Assembly (NCBI GenBank): GCA_045531455.1 | Contig: JAZSEA010000014.1 | Location: 1 to 64,000, forward strand | Direction of reading: 5' to 3' | Source of the DNA: CAG-390 sp045531455 | GTDB lineage: Bacteria > Bacillota > Clostridia > Oscillospirales > CAG-272 | Length of the DNA: 64,000 nucleotides | Part shown: one piece after another, positions 42,440 to 49,786 of the stretch | Layout: the number at the start of each line of letters is the position of its first letter | Position numbering within the stretch: position 1 is the stretch's first letter | Position numbers and translations under genes: made by a program | The notes under the pieces: model-generated | What the model was told of the DNA's origin: nothing | Databases searched by the model: none | What the model saw: the letters and a program-made list of their open reading frames with translations, nothing else

Positions 42440-43837
42440 ATGAAAAAGGTTAAAATCGGTTTTCTTCCTCTTTATATAAAGCTTTATGACGACTGCGGAA
42501 GCGGTGCTATCGGCAGACCGAGGCTCGAGCCCTTCTATGAAAGACTCGCCTGTGAGCTTGAAGCGCGCGGATTTGAGGTCATTCGCAATGAATTCTGCCG
42601 TATCAAGCCCGAATTTGCGGCTGCTGTTGAAAAATTCGAGAATGCGGGCGCGGATTGCATCGTCACCTGGCACGCGGCGTACTCTCCCTCGCTTGAATCG
42701 ATCGATGCCCTTGCGGGCACCGAGCTACCCATCATAGTCCTCGACACCACCGAGACCTACGATTTCAGCCCCGCGCAGAAGCCTACCGAGATCAGCTTCT
42801 GCCACGGAATCCACGGCGTTATGGATATGTGCTCCCTGCTCCGTCAGCGCGGAAAGTCATATGCCGTTTGCGCGGGTCATATCGAACATTCCGACGTGCT
42901 CAATAAGGTTTCGGGCTACGTTAAAGCCGCTTGCGCGGCACGCGCTCTCTCGGGAAGCCGCGCGGGCTCTATCGGCGGCTCCTTTGACGGCATGGGCGAC
43001 TTCCTCATCGACGACGAGACCCTGCTTTCCCGCTTTGGCGTAAGCGCGGTCTATCCAGAGGCGGGCGAGCTCGATGCTCTCCGCGAATCTCTCACCGATG
43101 CAGAGGTCGAGGCTGAGATGAAGGAAAACAACGAGCTCTTCTATGAGATCGAGCCCGTTGATGCCGAGGCGCACGCCGAGACGGTCCGCAACTGCCTCGC
43201 GATCCGTAAATTCATCGAAAAACACAGTCTTGATGCCTTCACCGTCAATTTCCGCAAGATCGGCGGCGAGAGCGGAATCCGTGCAATGCCCTTCATCGAG
43301 GCTTGCAAGGCGATGTCCCGCGGCACGGGCTATGCGGGCGAGGGCGATATTCTGACCGCATCCCTCGTCGGCGCACTGCTCAAGTCATATGAGGGCGCGA
43401 CCTTCGCCGAGATCTTCTGCCCCGACTGGAAGAACGGCTCGCTTCTGATCAGCCATATGGGTGAATATAACCTCGCGCTTACAAAGGCAAAGCCGGGAAT
43501 GAAGAAGATCAAATTCATCTACGGCGAAAATACCCTCGATCCCGTGGTTTCTTACGGCTGCTACCGCGCGGGTAAGGCTACCTTCATCAATCTTTATAAG
43601 AGCGAGGAGGGCTACAAGCTCTTCATTTCGCCGATCGAAATGCTCGACGTACCGACCGACGTTTTTGAGGAGAAGGTAAGAGGCTGGTTCAAGCCCGCCT
43701 CCCCCCTGCCCGAGTTCCTCGAGAAGCTCAGCAACGCCGGCGCGACCCACCACAGCGCGATCATCTACGACGCAACCGTCGACCAGATGAAGTATTTCGC
43801 CTCCCTCCTCGGTCTGCCCACCGTGGTTGTGGAGTGA
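42440..43837 (+). CDS. L-fucose/arabinose isomerase-related protein
   Basis: A 465-aa protein resembling the FucI/AraA isomerase group. The start KIGFLPLYIKLYDDC, then GCDC-like VTWHAAYSP near residue 75 and ISFCHGIHGVMDMC near 115, match the N-terminal domains. Later segments VNFRKIGGESGIR, GDILTASLVGAL and FAEIFCPDWKNGSLLISHMGEY fit the catalytic half with metal-binding Glu, Asp and His. The enzyme would convert an aldose to a ketose for the FGGY kinase. It is the last gene of the operon; a terminator follows at 43902. The exact sugar is not known. Confidence 0.82.
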   Translation: MKKVKIGFLPLYIKLYDDCGSGAIGRPRLEPFYERLACELEARGFEVIRNEFCRIKPEFAAAVEKFENAGADCIVTWHAAYSPSLESIDALAGTELPIIVLDTTETYDFSPAQKPTEISFCHGIHGVMDMCSLLRQRGKSYAVCAGHIEHSDVLNKVSGYVKAACAARALSGSRAGSIGGSFDGMGDFLIDDETLLSRFGVSAVYPEAGELDALRESLTDAEVEAEMKENNELFYEIEPVDAEAHAETVRNCLAIRKFIEKHSLDAFTVNFRKIGGESGIRAMPFIEACKAMSRGTGYAGEGDILTASLVGALLKSYEGATFAEIFCPDWKNGSLLISHMGEYNLALTKAKPGMKKIKFIYGENTLDPVVSYGCYRAGKATFINLYKSEEGYKLFISPIEMLDVPTDVFEEKVRGWFKPASPLPEFLEKLSNAGATHHSAIIYDATVDQMKYFASLLGLPTVVVE

Positions 43838-43901
43838 ATCGGACATCAAAATTAAGACGAATAAATACTGAATTTATCATCGTCATCGTAAAGTAAATAA
43901 C

Positions 43902-43939
43902 AAAAACAGGTCATTTTCAGTTGAAATGACCTGTTTTTT
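43902..43939 (+). terminator. Terminator ending the sugar operon
   Basis: A stem CAGGTCATTTCA-like arm pairs with TGAAATGACCTG and is followed by TTTTTT, 65 bp after the isomerase stop. Confidence 0.88.
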
Positions 43940-43944
43940 GATAA

Positions 43945-44320
43945 TGATAGGATTCAGAGCCTCTGTTTGCGCGCATAATCGGGCACGAGAGTGATATGCG
44001 ACGGTAGCGCGCAAATTATAGGTGTTGCGGAGCAACACCTAGAGGTATTGTATTTATCATAAAATTTAAAGCTGCCCGATAGGATTTCAGAACCTCTATT
44101 TGCGCGCATAATCGGGCACGAAAGTGATATGCTGTGGTAGCGCGCAAATTTTTGATGTCGCAAAGCGACATCAAGAGGTATTGTATTTATCAAAACTAAA
44201 ACTGCCCGATAGGATTTCAGAACCTCTATTTGCGCGCATTATTGGGCGTGAAAGTGAAATGCGGCGGTAGCGCGCAAATTTTTGATGTCGCTTTGCGACA
44301 TCAAGAGGTTCTGAATCCAT
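43945..44320. repeat. Three tandem T-arm-like palindromic elements
   Basis: Units start at about 43945, 44072 and 44202, each 115-125 bp. Each has an outer arm CAGAACCTCT/AGAGG(TTCTG), a second stem ATTTGCGCGC/GCGCGCAAAT, and a third hairpin that differs in sequence: GGTGTTGC/GCAACACC in unit 1, GATGTCGC/GCGACATC in units 2 and 3, with loops GGA, AAA and TTT. Units 2 and 3 begin CTGCCCGATAGGATTTCAG, which is the 3' end of the nearby tRNA-Arg read from the complementary strand with two added bases. A single inverted unit lies at 44731-44845. Confidence 0.8.
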
Positions 44321-44330
44321 ATAACAAACG

Positions 44331-44371
44331 AATAATAAATGGGATAGCCTTTGGCTATCCCATTTATTATT
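44331..44371 (-). terminator. Terminator of tRNA-Arg
   Basis: An 18-20 bp near-perfect stem AATAATAAATGGGATAGCC / GGCTATCCCATTTATTATT directly follows the tRNA 3' CCA on the minus strand. Confidence 0.8.
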
Positions 44372-44447
44372 GGCCTGCCCGATAGGATTTGAACCTACGG
44401 CCTTCAGAGTCGGAGTCTGACGCGCTATCCAGCTGTGCCACGGGCAG
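44371..44447 (-). tRNA. tRNA-Arg(CCG)
   Basis: A full cloverleaf on the minus strand. The acceptor stem is CTGCCCG/CGGGCAG with discriminator G and an encoded CCA. The D-arm is around AGCTGGATA, the anticodon stem TCAGA/TCTGA carries loop CTCCGAC (anticodon CCG, reads CGG Arg), and the T-arm is GTAGG/CCTAT with TTCAAAT. A promoter TTGACT/TATAAT with 17-bp spacing lies upstream (44460-44488, minus strand). Confidence 0.93.
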
Positions 44448-44459
44448 ATGTACTTAAAT

Positions 44460-44488
44460 ATTATACAACGGGAAAGGCAAAAAGTCAA
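44460..44488 (-). promoter_or_regulatory. Promoter of tRNA-Arg
   Basis: Read on the minus strand, TTGACT (44483-44488) and TATAAT (44460-44465) are 17 bp apart, 12 bp before the tRNA 5' end. Confidence 0.8.
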
Positions 44489-44551
44489 GTCCTTTTTGTC
44501 GATTGGAAAGCATATATGCCGACCGATTAGAGATCTTTTTGAAAAAATCTA

Positions 44552-44580
44552 TTGACAAACCGCCGCATGTATGATATAAT
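44552..44580 (+). promoter_or_regulatory. Promoter of tRNA-Pro
   Basis: TTGACA at 44552-44557 and TATAAT at 44575-44580 with a 17-bp spacer, 18 bp before the tRNA. Confidence 0.88.
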
Positions 44581-44598
44581 ATATTGCTGATAAAATTA

Positions 44599-44675
44599 CG
44601 AGATGTGGCTCAGTTTGGTAGAGCGCTACGTTCGGGACGTAGAAGTCGCAGGTTCGAATCCTGTCATCTCGACCA
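44599..44675 (+). tRNA. tRNA-Pro(CGG)
   Basis: Acceptor stem CGAGATG/CATCTCG with discriminator A and encoded CCA. The D-loop contains AGTTTGGTA. The anticodon stem CTACG/CGTAG carries loop TTCGGGA (anticodon CGG, reads CCG Pro), and the T-arm CAGG/CCTG has TTCGAAT. It is transcribed away from tRNA-Arg and has its own promoter and terminator. Confidence 0.95.
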
Positions 44676-44716
44676 AAAAGATAAGGGATTGCCTAAAGGC
44701 AATCCCTTATCTTTTT
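44675..44716 (+). terminator. Terminator of tRNA-Pro
   Basis: AAAAAGATAAGGGATTGCC pairs with GGCAATCCCTTATCTTTTT across a TAAA loop, immediately after the CCA end. Confidence 0.9.
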
Positions 44717-44730
44717 CGCCGATCTGCCAA

Positions 44731-45072
44731 CGGATTCGAAACCTCTAGGTGTTGCTTGCAACACCTATAATTTGCGCGCTATCGCCGCATATCACTCTCG
44801 CACCCAATTATGCGCGCAAATAGAGGTTCCGAATCCTGTCGGACGTTATTTCATTGCTATACGAAAGTGTTTTCTGCCGAAAAATGCAAAAATTTTGCGC
44901 GGCTTTTTATCCAAGGATGATATCCTATAACTCCGCTTATTATAAATTGGGACCTCCCTCCCGCCCTCCCTCCGTGAACCGGAGGGAGGAGTTCTATGTG
45001 TGCGAATCTATTTATTTTTCTTTCTGAATATTGTTGCCGCGCAAAGCGCAAATAGAGGTTCTGAATCCTGTC
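44731..45072. repeat. Inverted T-arm-like element and fragments
   Basis: A full unit at 44731-44845 lies in the opposite direction to those at 43945-44320. Its ends are GGATTCG..AACCTCT and AGAGGTTCCGAATCCTGTC, its third hairpin is GGTGTTGC/GCAACACC (44758-44776), and the stem AATTTGCGCGC/GCGCGCAAAT is present. A broken GGGAGGA-type repeat lies at about 44951-44992 and an end fragment (GCGCAAATAGAGGTTCTGAA..) at 45047-45072. No gene is visible between 44846 and 45254. Confidence 0.75.
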
Positions 45073-45177
45073 AAAAAGAACAAGATCGGAGCTTGTGCCG
45101 GATGAGCGGTTTTTTCCTTACTTCAGTAGCCCGGCCAGCAAAAATATTGACAAAGTTTTGCAAAATCTTAAAAATAA

Positions 45178-45206
45178 TTGACATTAAGAGGATATTGTGA
45201 TATAAT
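45178..45206 (+). promoter_or_regulatory. Promoter of the surface-glycan locus
   Basis: TTGACA at 45178-45183 and TATAAT at 45201-45206 have a 17-bp spacer, 49 bp before the first gene of the locus. Confidence 0.85.
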
Positions 45207-45254
45207 TAAATAGGAAAAGTGTTTCCGCACTTCAATTTTGGAAGGACGAAAATT

Positions 45255-46376
45255 ATGTCTGATCGCATCTACCTTTCCTCGCCGCATATGTCCGAGGAGG
45301 GCTATGAGCTTGAATATATCCGCGATGCTTTCGCAAAAAACTGGATCGCGCCGCTTGGCGAAAATGTAAATGAATTTGAGAAGTCGATGAAGGAATTCAC
45401 CGGTGCCGCAAACGCCGTCGCTCTTTCGGCGGGCACCGCGGCTCTTCATCTTTCGATGATCCTCGCGGGCGTCGGAAAAGGAGACGTTGTCTTTTGTCAG
45501 GATCTGACCTTCTCAGCGTCCGCCAATCCCGTCACCTACGTCGGTGCCGAGCCGATTTTTATCGACTCGGAGCGCGAGACCTGGAATATGGATCCCGAGG
45601 CTCTGCGCCGTGCGATCGATCTTTACGGCGTGCCGAAAGCGGTCGTTGTCGTCCATCTCTACGGCAATCCCGCCAAGCTCGACGAGATCACCGCTATCTG
45701 CTGCGAGCATAATATCACCCTCATCGAGGACGCCGCCGAGGCTCTCGGCAGTCTTTATCAGCACCGCGCCTGCGGTACCTTCGGCAAATTCGGCATTCTT
45801 TCCTTCAACGGAAACAAGATAATCACGACCTCGGGCGGCGGTATGCTCCTCTGCGAGAAAGAATCCGACGCGCATCACGCCCTCAAGCTTGCAACTCAGG
45901 CGCGCGAGCCCTTCCCCTACTATCTGCACGAGGAGATCGGTTACAACTACCGAATGAGCAATATCTGCGCCGGCATCGGACGAGGTCAGATGCACGTTAT
46001 CTCCGAGAGAATTGCGAAAAAGCAGTACATATACAGCCGCTACCGTGAGGGTCTTGCGGGGCTTCCGATCGAGCTCCAGCCGATGCAAAATGATGCGGTA
46101 TCGAACTGCTGGCTGACCTCCGCGCTGATCGAAGGATCATCCTCCGTGACCCCCGCGGACGTCATATCCGCCCTCGCCGAAAACAATATCGAGGCGCGCC
46201 ATCTCTGGAATCCCATGCACTGTCAGCCCGTCTTCAAGAGCGCAAGATTTGTCTCACTCACCGAGGAGAGCGTCGGCTCCGATCTCTTCCGTCGCGGCGT
46301 TTGTCTGCCGAGCGACACAAAGATGACGGATGCCGATATCGACCGCGTTTGCGACATAATCAAAACTCTTTTTTGA
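45255..46376 (+). CDS. DegT/DnrJ/EryC1 sugar aminotransferase (PglE-like)
   Basis: A 373-aa PLP aminotransferase that aminates a nucleotide-linked 4-keto sugar. MSDRIYLSSPHMSEEGYELEYI followed by NWIAPLGENVNEFE is the usual PglE/PseC opening; SAGTAALHLSM binds PLP phosphate, LIEDAAEALGS near 160 binds PLP, and FNGNKIIT has the PLP Lys at about residue 188. ATG 45255 with GGAAGGAC in front is chosen over a longer frame. The next two genes resemble pglC and pglD, so a bacillosamine-type sugar is likely. The required 4,6-dehydratase (pglF type) is not in this window. Confidence 0.9.
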   Translation: MSDRIYLSSPHMSEEGYELEYIRDAFAKNWIAPLGENVNEFEKSMKEFTGAANAVALSAGTAALHLSMILAGVGKGDVVFCQDLTFSASANPVTYVGAEPIFIDSERETWNMDPEALRRAIDLYGVPKAVVVVHLYGNPAKLDEITAICCEHNITLIEDAAEALGSLYQHRACGTFGKFGILSFNGNKIITTSGGGMLLCEKESDAHHALKLATQAREPFPYYLHEEIGYNYRMSNICAGIGRGQMHVISERIAKKQYIYSRYREGLAGLPIELQPMQNDAVSNCWLTSALIEGSSSVTPADVISALAENNIEARHLWNPMHCQPVFKSARFVSLTEESVGSDLFRRGVCLPSDTKMTDADIDRVCDIIKTLF

Positions 46377-46382
46377 GGAAAA

Positions 46383-47006
46383 ATGGAACATAAGCCAACC
46401 TTTTATGAAAAGTACGTAAAGCGATTTTTTGACATAATTCTGTCGCTTTTCGCGCTGATACTTCTCTCCCCCGTTATGCTAATTGTAGCAATACTTGTCC
46501 GCACAAAACTCGGCTCTCCCGTGATCTTTTGTCAGGAGCGTCCCGGCAAAAACGAGCGCATCTTCAAGCTTTACAAGTTCCGCTCGATGACGGATAAGCG
46601 CGATGAAAAGGGCGAGCTTCTGCCCGACGAGGTGCGCCTGACGAAATTCGGAAAGCTGCTCCGCTCGACCTCTCTCGACGAGCTTCCCGAGCTTTGGAAC
46701 ATCCTCCGCGGAGATATGAGCATCGTCGGTCCGCGCCCGCTTCTCGTCAAATATCTTCCCCTCTACAACGAGGTTCAGAAGCACCGCCACGATGTCCGCC
46801 CGGGGCTTACAGGCTGGGCGCAGGTCCACGGCAGAAACACGATCTCGTGGGAAGAAAAATTCGAATATGACGTCTGGTACGTGGAGCATCTCAGCTTCGC
46901 GATCGACGTAAAAACCGTCTTTTTGACCGTTAAAAAGGTCTTTCGCCGCGAGGGTATCACGTCCGAAACGGCGGCGACCATCGAAGAATTCAAGAAATCT
47001 GAGTAA
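46383..47006 (+). CDS. Undecaprenyl-phosphate sugar phosphotransferase (PglC-like)
   Basis: A 207-aa small monotopic phosphoglycosyl transferase. It starts glycan assembly by moving a sugar phosphate onto undecaprenyl phosphate at the membrane inner face. One reentrant membrane helix lies at about residues 15-38 (FFDIILSLFALILLSPVMLIV). KLYKFRSMTD near 65, then SLDELPELWNIL near 95 and GDMSIVGPRPLL, are the family catalytic and substrate motifs. It lacks the large N-terminal domain of WbaP-type enzymes, like PglC. It begins 6 nt after the aminotransferase gene. Confidence 0.92.
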   Translation: MEHKPTFYEKYVKRFFDIILSLFALILLSPVMLIVAILVRTKLGSPVIFCQERPGKNERIFKLYKFRSMTDKRDEKGELLPDEVRLTKFGKLLRSTSLDELPELWNILRGDMSIVGPRPLLVKYLPLYNEVQKHRHDVRPGLTGWAQVHGRNTISWEEKFEYDVWYVEHLSFAIDVKTVFLTVKKVFRREGITSETAATIEEFKKSE

Positions 47007-47021
47007 AAAAGGAAGATTCCC

Positions 47022-47630
47022 ATGTCTGAATCGGTAATCGTTATCGGCGGCGGCGGTCACGCAAAGGTCGTCATCGACTGCATACTTTCCGCGGGCGATC
47101 TTGTTGTCGGCATCCTCGACGACGCGCTTGAGATCGGCTCCGACGTCCTCGGCATCCCCGTTCTCGGCAAGATCGATGCTTGGAGTGAATATATGGACCG
47201 CAAATTTGTCGTTGCGATCGGTAATAATGAGGTCAGACGCGCGATATCCGAGCGCATAAATGCCGATTTCTACACCGCGATCCACCCGACCGCGACCGTT
47301 TCGCGCTTTGCGTCTGTAGGCGCGGGAAGCGTCGTTATGCCGAGATCGGTGATCAACGCGGGCGCGTCCGTGGGAAATCATTGCATCATAAACACAGCCG
47401 CCGTGATCGAGCACGACTCCGTCATCGGCGATTTCGCGCATATTTCGCCCTCCGCCGCGCTTGCGGGAAACGTCAGAATCGGCGAGGGAACACATATCGG
47501 AATCGGCGCGAGCATCAGAAATAATATCACCGTCTGCTCTGGCGTCACCGTCGGCGCAGGCGCGGCAGTTGTCAAAAATATCACCGAAAAGGGCACCTAC
47601 GTCGGCGTCCCCGCAAGGAGGATCAAGTGA
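47022..47630 (+). CDS. Sugar O/N-acetyltransferase (PglD/NeuD-like)
   Basis: A 202-aa left-handed beta-helix acetyltransferase. VIVIGGGGHAKVVIDCIL is the N-terminal Rossmann-like sugar-nucleotide domain. The hexapeptide repeats follow (ASVGAGSVVMPRSVIN, GTHIGIGASIRNN), with IEHDSVIGDFAHISP carrying the catalytic His near 133, as in PglD. It would acetylate the amino sugar made by the DegT enzyme before transfer by the PglC-like protein. AAAAGGAAG precedes ATG 47022. The next gene overlaps its stop. Confidence 0.9.
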   Translation: MSESVIVIGGGGHAKVVIDCILSAGDLVVGILDDALEIGSDVLGIPVLGKIDAWSEYMDRKFVVAIGNNEVRRAISERINADFYTAIHPTATVSRFASVGAGSVVMPRSVINAGASVGNHCIINTAAVIEHDSVIGDFAHISPSAALAGNVRIGEGTHIGIGASIRNNITVCSGVTVGAGAAVVKNITEKGTYVGVPARRIK

Positions 47631-48712
47631 GGATACTTGTTCTTGCCAACAACGACGTCGGGCTTTATCAGTTCCGCCGCGAGCTCCTTTCGGAAATGAT
47701 CGGGCGCGGCAACGAAGTTTACATATCGCTCCCCGACGGCGAGCTTGTTTCACCGCTCTGCGAGATGGGTTGTCACTTTATCGACACCCCGATCGACCGC
47801 AGAGGCATCAATCCCGCGACCGATCTGAAGCTTTTTTCAGCTTACAGACGGCTTCTTCGCGAGATAAAGCCCGATCTCGTCGTTACCTACACGATAAAAC
47901 CGAATATTTACGGCGGCATTTCTTGCCGTTTGTCGAAGGTTCCGTATGCCGCGAACATCACGGGGCTCGGTACCGCATTTCAGAAAAAGGGCGCGCTTCG
48001 CACGCTTGTGACCCTGATGTACAGAACTGCGCTCAAAAAGGGCAAGATCGTGTTTTTTGAAAATGCGGGTAATATGCAGACCCTGCTTGACGAGAGGATC
48101 GTCCGCCGCGAGCAATGCTGTCTGTTGAGCGGCGCGGGCGTGAATCTCGATCACTATCAGCCCGCGGAATATCCGACCGATGATCCACCCGTGCGCTTTC
48201 TCTTTATCGGGCGAGTTATGCGCGAGAAGGGCATCGACGAGCTTTTCGGGGCGATGGAGCGTCTTCATGCGGAAAATATCCCCTGCGTTCTCGACATCCT
48301 CGGAAATTACGAGGAGGATTACGCCGAGGCTATCGAGCATTACACCGCCGCGGGATGGCTTCGCTATCACGGATACCAAAAGGACGTCCGACCCTTTATC
48401 GTCGACTCGCATTGCTTCGTTCTGCCGAGCTACCACGAGGGTATGGCAAACACGAATCTTGAATGTGCCGCGACGGCTCGTCCGCTGATCACGAGCAATA
48501 TCCACGGCTGCAAGGAAGCCGTGATTGACGGCGAGAGCGGATTTCTCTGCGAGCCGAAGAACGCGGACAGCCTCTATGAGGCTATGAAACGCTTCTCAGC
48601 CCTACCCGCAGACGAACGCCGAAAAATGGGACTCCGCGGACGCGAGCATATGGAGCAGACGTTCGATAAAAAAATCGTCGTAGGAAATACTTTAAAGGAG
48701 CTTGGGGTATGA
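47627..48712 (+). CDS. GT4-family glycosyltransferase
   Basis: A 361-aa glycosyltransferase with two Rossmann domains. The N-terminal LVLANNDVGLYQFRREL is the acceptor-side domain (FRRELLSEM). NIYGGISCRL and ITGLGTAF follow, then FLFIGRVMREKGIDELFGAM, PSYHEGMANTNLECAA and the Glu of the E-x-x-x-x-x-x-E motif in the donor domain. The GTG start at 47627 has AAGGAGG nearby and overlaps the preceding stop by 4 nt. It resembles PglA/CapM-type enzymes and probably adds the second sugar. The donor sugar is unknown. Confidence 0.88.
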   Translation: MRILVLANNDVGLYQFRRELLSEMIGRGNEVYISLPDGELVSPLCEMGCHFIDTPIDRRGINPATDLKLFSAYRRLLREIKPDLVVTYTIKPNIYGGISCRLSKVPYAANITGLGTAFQKKGALRTLVTLMYRTALKKGKIVFFENAGNMQTLLDERIVRREQCCLLSGAGVNLDHYQPAEYPTDDPPVRFLFIGRVMREKGIDELFGAMERLHAENIPCVLDILGNYEEDYAEAIEHYTAAGWLRYHGYQKDVRPFIVDSHCFVLPSYHEGMANTNLECAATARPLITSNIHGCKEAVIDGESGFLCEPKNADSLYEAMKRFSALPADERRKMGLRGREHMEQTFDKKIVVGNTLKELGV

Positions 48713-48951
48713 GTCAGGATATAAAGCTATCCCGAACAGAAGCTTTTATGCGTTCTGTGATCCAAAAATATGACCACCGCAAGTATTGGAAATACCGTTT
48801 CCTTGTGGTTGATCCTAATAAGGGCAGCCGAATCGGCAACGACGTGAAGATCGGCGCCGGATGCGTTGTATATAGGGACGTTCCCGACGGTGCTACAGTT
48901 GTATGCGCCGAAAGCAGAATAATAATTAAAGAGAAACAAGATGAGTGTTGA
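48709..48951 (+). pseudogene. Deleted serine O-acetyltransferase-like remnant
   Basis: An 80-aa open frame that keeps the ends of a serine/sugar hexapeptide acetyltransferase but lacks the middle. The N-terminal part (RSVIQKYDHRKYWKYRF) joins directly to VVDPNKGSRIGNDVKIGAG and then CVVYRDVPDGATVVCAES. In full-length relatives these are separated by the catalytic His region and several hexapeptide turns. The reading frame is intact, so the loss is in-frame (two or more deletions). It still overlaps both neighbours (ATGA at the start, 11 nt at the end). It may be a non-functional remnant or a small protein; an active enzyme is unlikely. Confidence 0.7.
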
Positions 48952-49756
48952 TATTTCGGTAATTATGGGCATCTATAACTGCGCTTCGACTCTTCCCGAG
49001 GCTATAGATTCCATATTGAATCAAACATATACAAGCTGGGAGCTCCTTCTTTGTGATGACGGATCCTCGGACAATACTTACGAGATAGCAAAACAGTATC
49101 AAGACAGATACCCGGACAAAATTATTCTTATCCGCAACGATAAGAACATGGGTCTCAATTATACCCTGAATCATTGCCTTGAGTACGTTTCCGGAAAATA
49201 CATAGCACGTATGGATGGGGATGATGTGTCGCTCCCCACCCGCTTTGAAACCGAGATAAAGGCACTCGAGGACGAGCCCGATATTGCCGTTGTAAGCACA
49301 ACTATGATCCATTTCGACGAAAACGGCGATTACGCGACTCGCCACACCTGCGTTGAATATCCGAAGAAGGATGACTTAGTTCACGGTCCGGTTCATTGCC
49401 ACGCTCCCTGTATGCTCAGAACAGAGGTTATGCGATCGGTGGGCGGTTATACTGTTGATAAAAAGCTTCTCCGCGTTGAGGACTGGAATCTTTGGCTCAA
49501 AATATACGCGCTCGGACTTCAGGGCAAGAATATTCCCGAGCCGCTTTACAAGATGCGCGATGACCGCAATGCCGCGGGCAGGCGTAAGTTCAAATATCGC
49601 TTAAACGAAGCGCATATGTCCGGACTTGCTGTAAAAACACTCGGTCTACCCAAATGGAAATATATTTATATGCTTCGTCCGATCATTGTCGGGCTGTTGC
49701 CAAGATTTTTATATAACTATTTACACAGAAAAAAACTCGGAGCCGATCGGGAATGA
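48941..49756 (+). CDS. GT2-family glycosyltransferase
   Basis: A 271-aa GT-A fold transferase. VIMGIYNCASTLPEAIDSIL is the GT2 start. LLCDDGSSDNT holds the sugar-nucleotide Asp, and IARMDGDDVSLPTRFE near 85 has the D-x-D metal motif; KMRDDRNAA-type residues appear later. It is cytoplasmic or peripheral, with no membrane helix. It probably extends the surface glycan; its donor cannot be told from sequence. It overlaps the remnant upstream by 11 nt. Confidence 0.9.
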   Translation: MSVDISVIMGIYNCASTLPEAIDSILNQTYTSWELLLCDDGSSDNTYEIAKQYQDRYPDKIILIRNDKNMGLNYTLNHCLEYVSGKYIARMDGDDVSLPTRFETEIKALEDEPDIAVVSTTMIHFDENGDYATRHTCVEYPKKDDLVHGPVHCHAPCMLRTEVMRSVGGYTVDKKLLRVEDWNLWLKIYALGLQGKNIPEPLYKMRDDRNAAGRRKFKYRLNEAHMSGLAVKTLGLPKWKYIYMLRPIIVGLLPRFLYNYLHRKKLGADRE

Positions 49757-49786
49757 TCCCTTCGGTTCCCTCGGAGGCAGAAAAGC

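Noticed and set aside
43945..44320. Possible CRISPR array (three spaced repeats)
   Set aside because: Units are 115-125 bp, nearly identical throughout and palindromic; there are no short unique spacers and no cas genes.
44171..44488. Open frames across tRNA-Arg and the neighbouring repeats
   Set aside because: They read through the tRNA and repeat units and repeat the same peptide; they are artefacts of the repeats.
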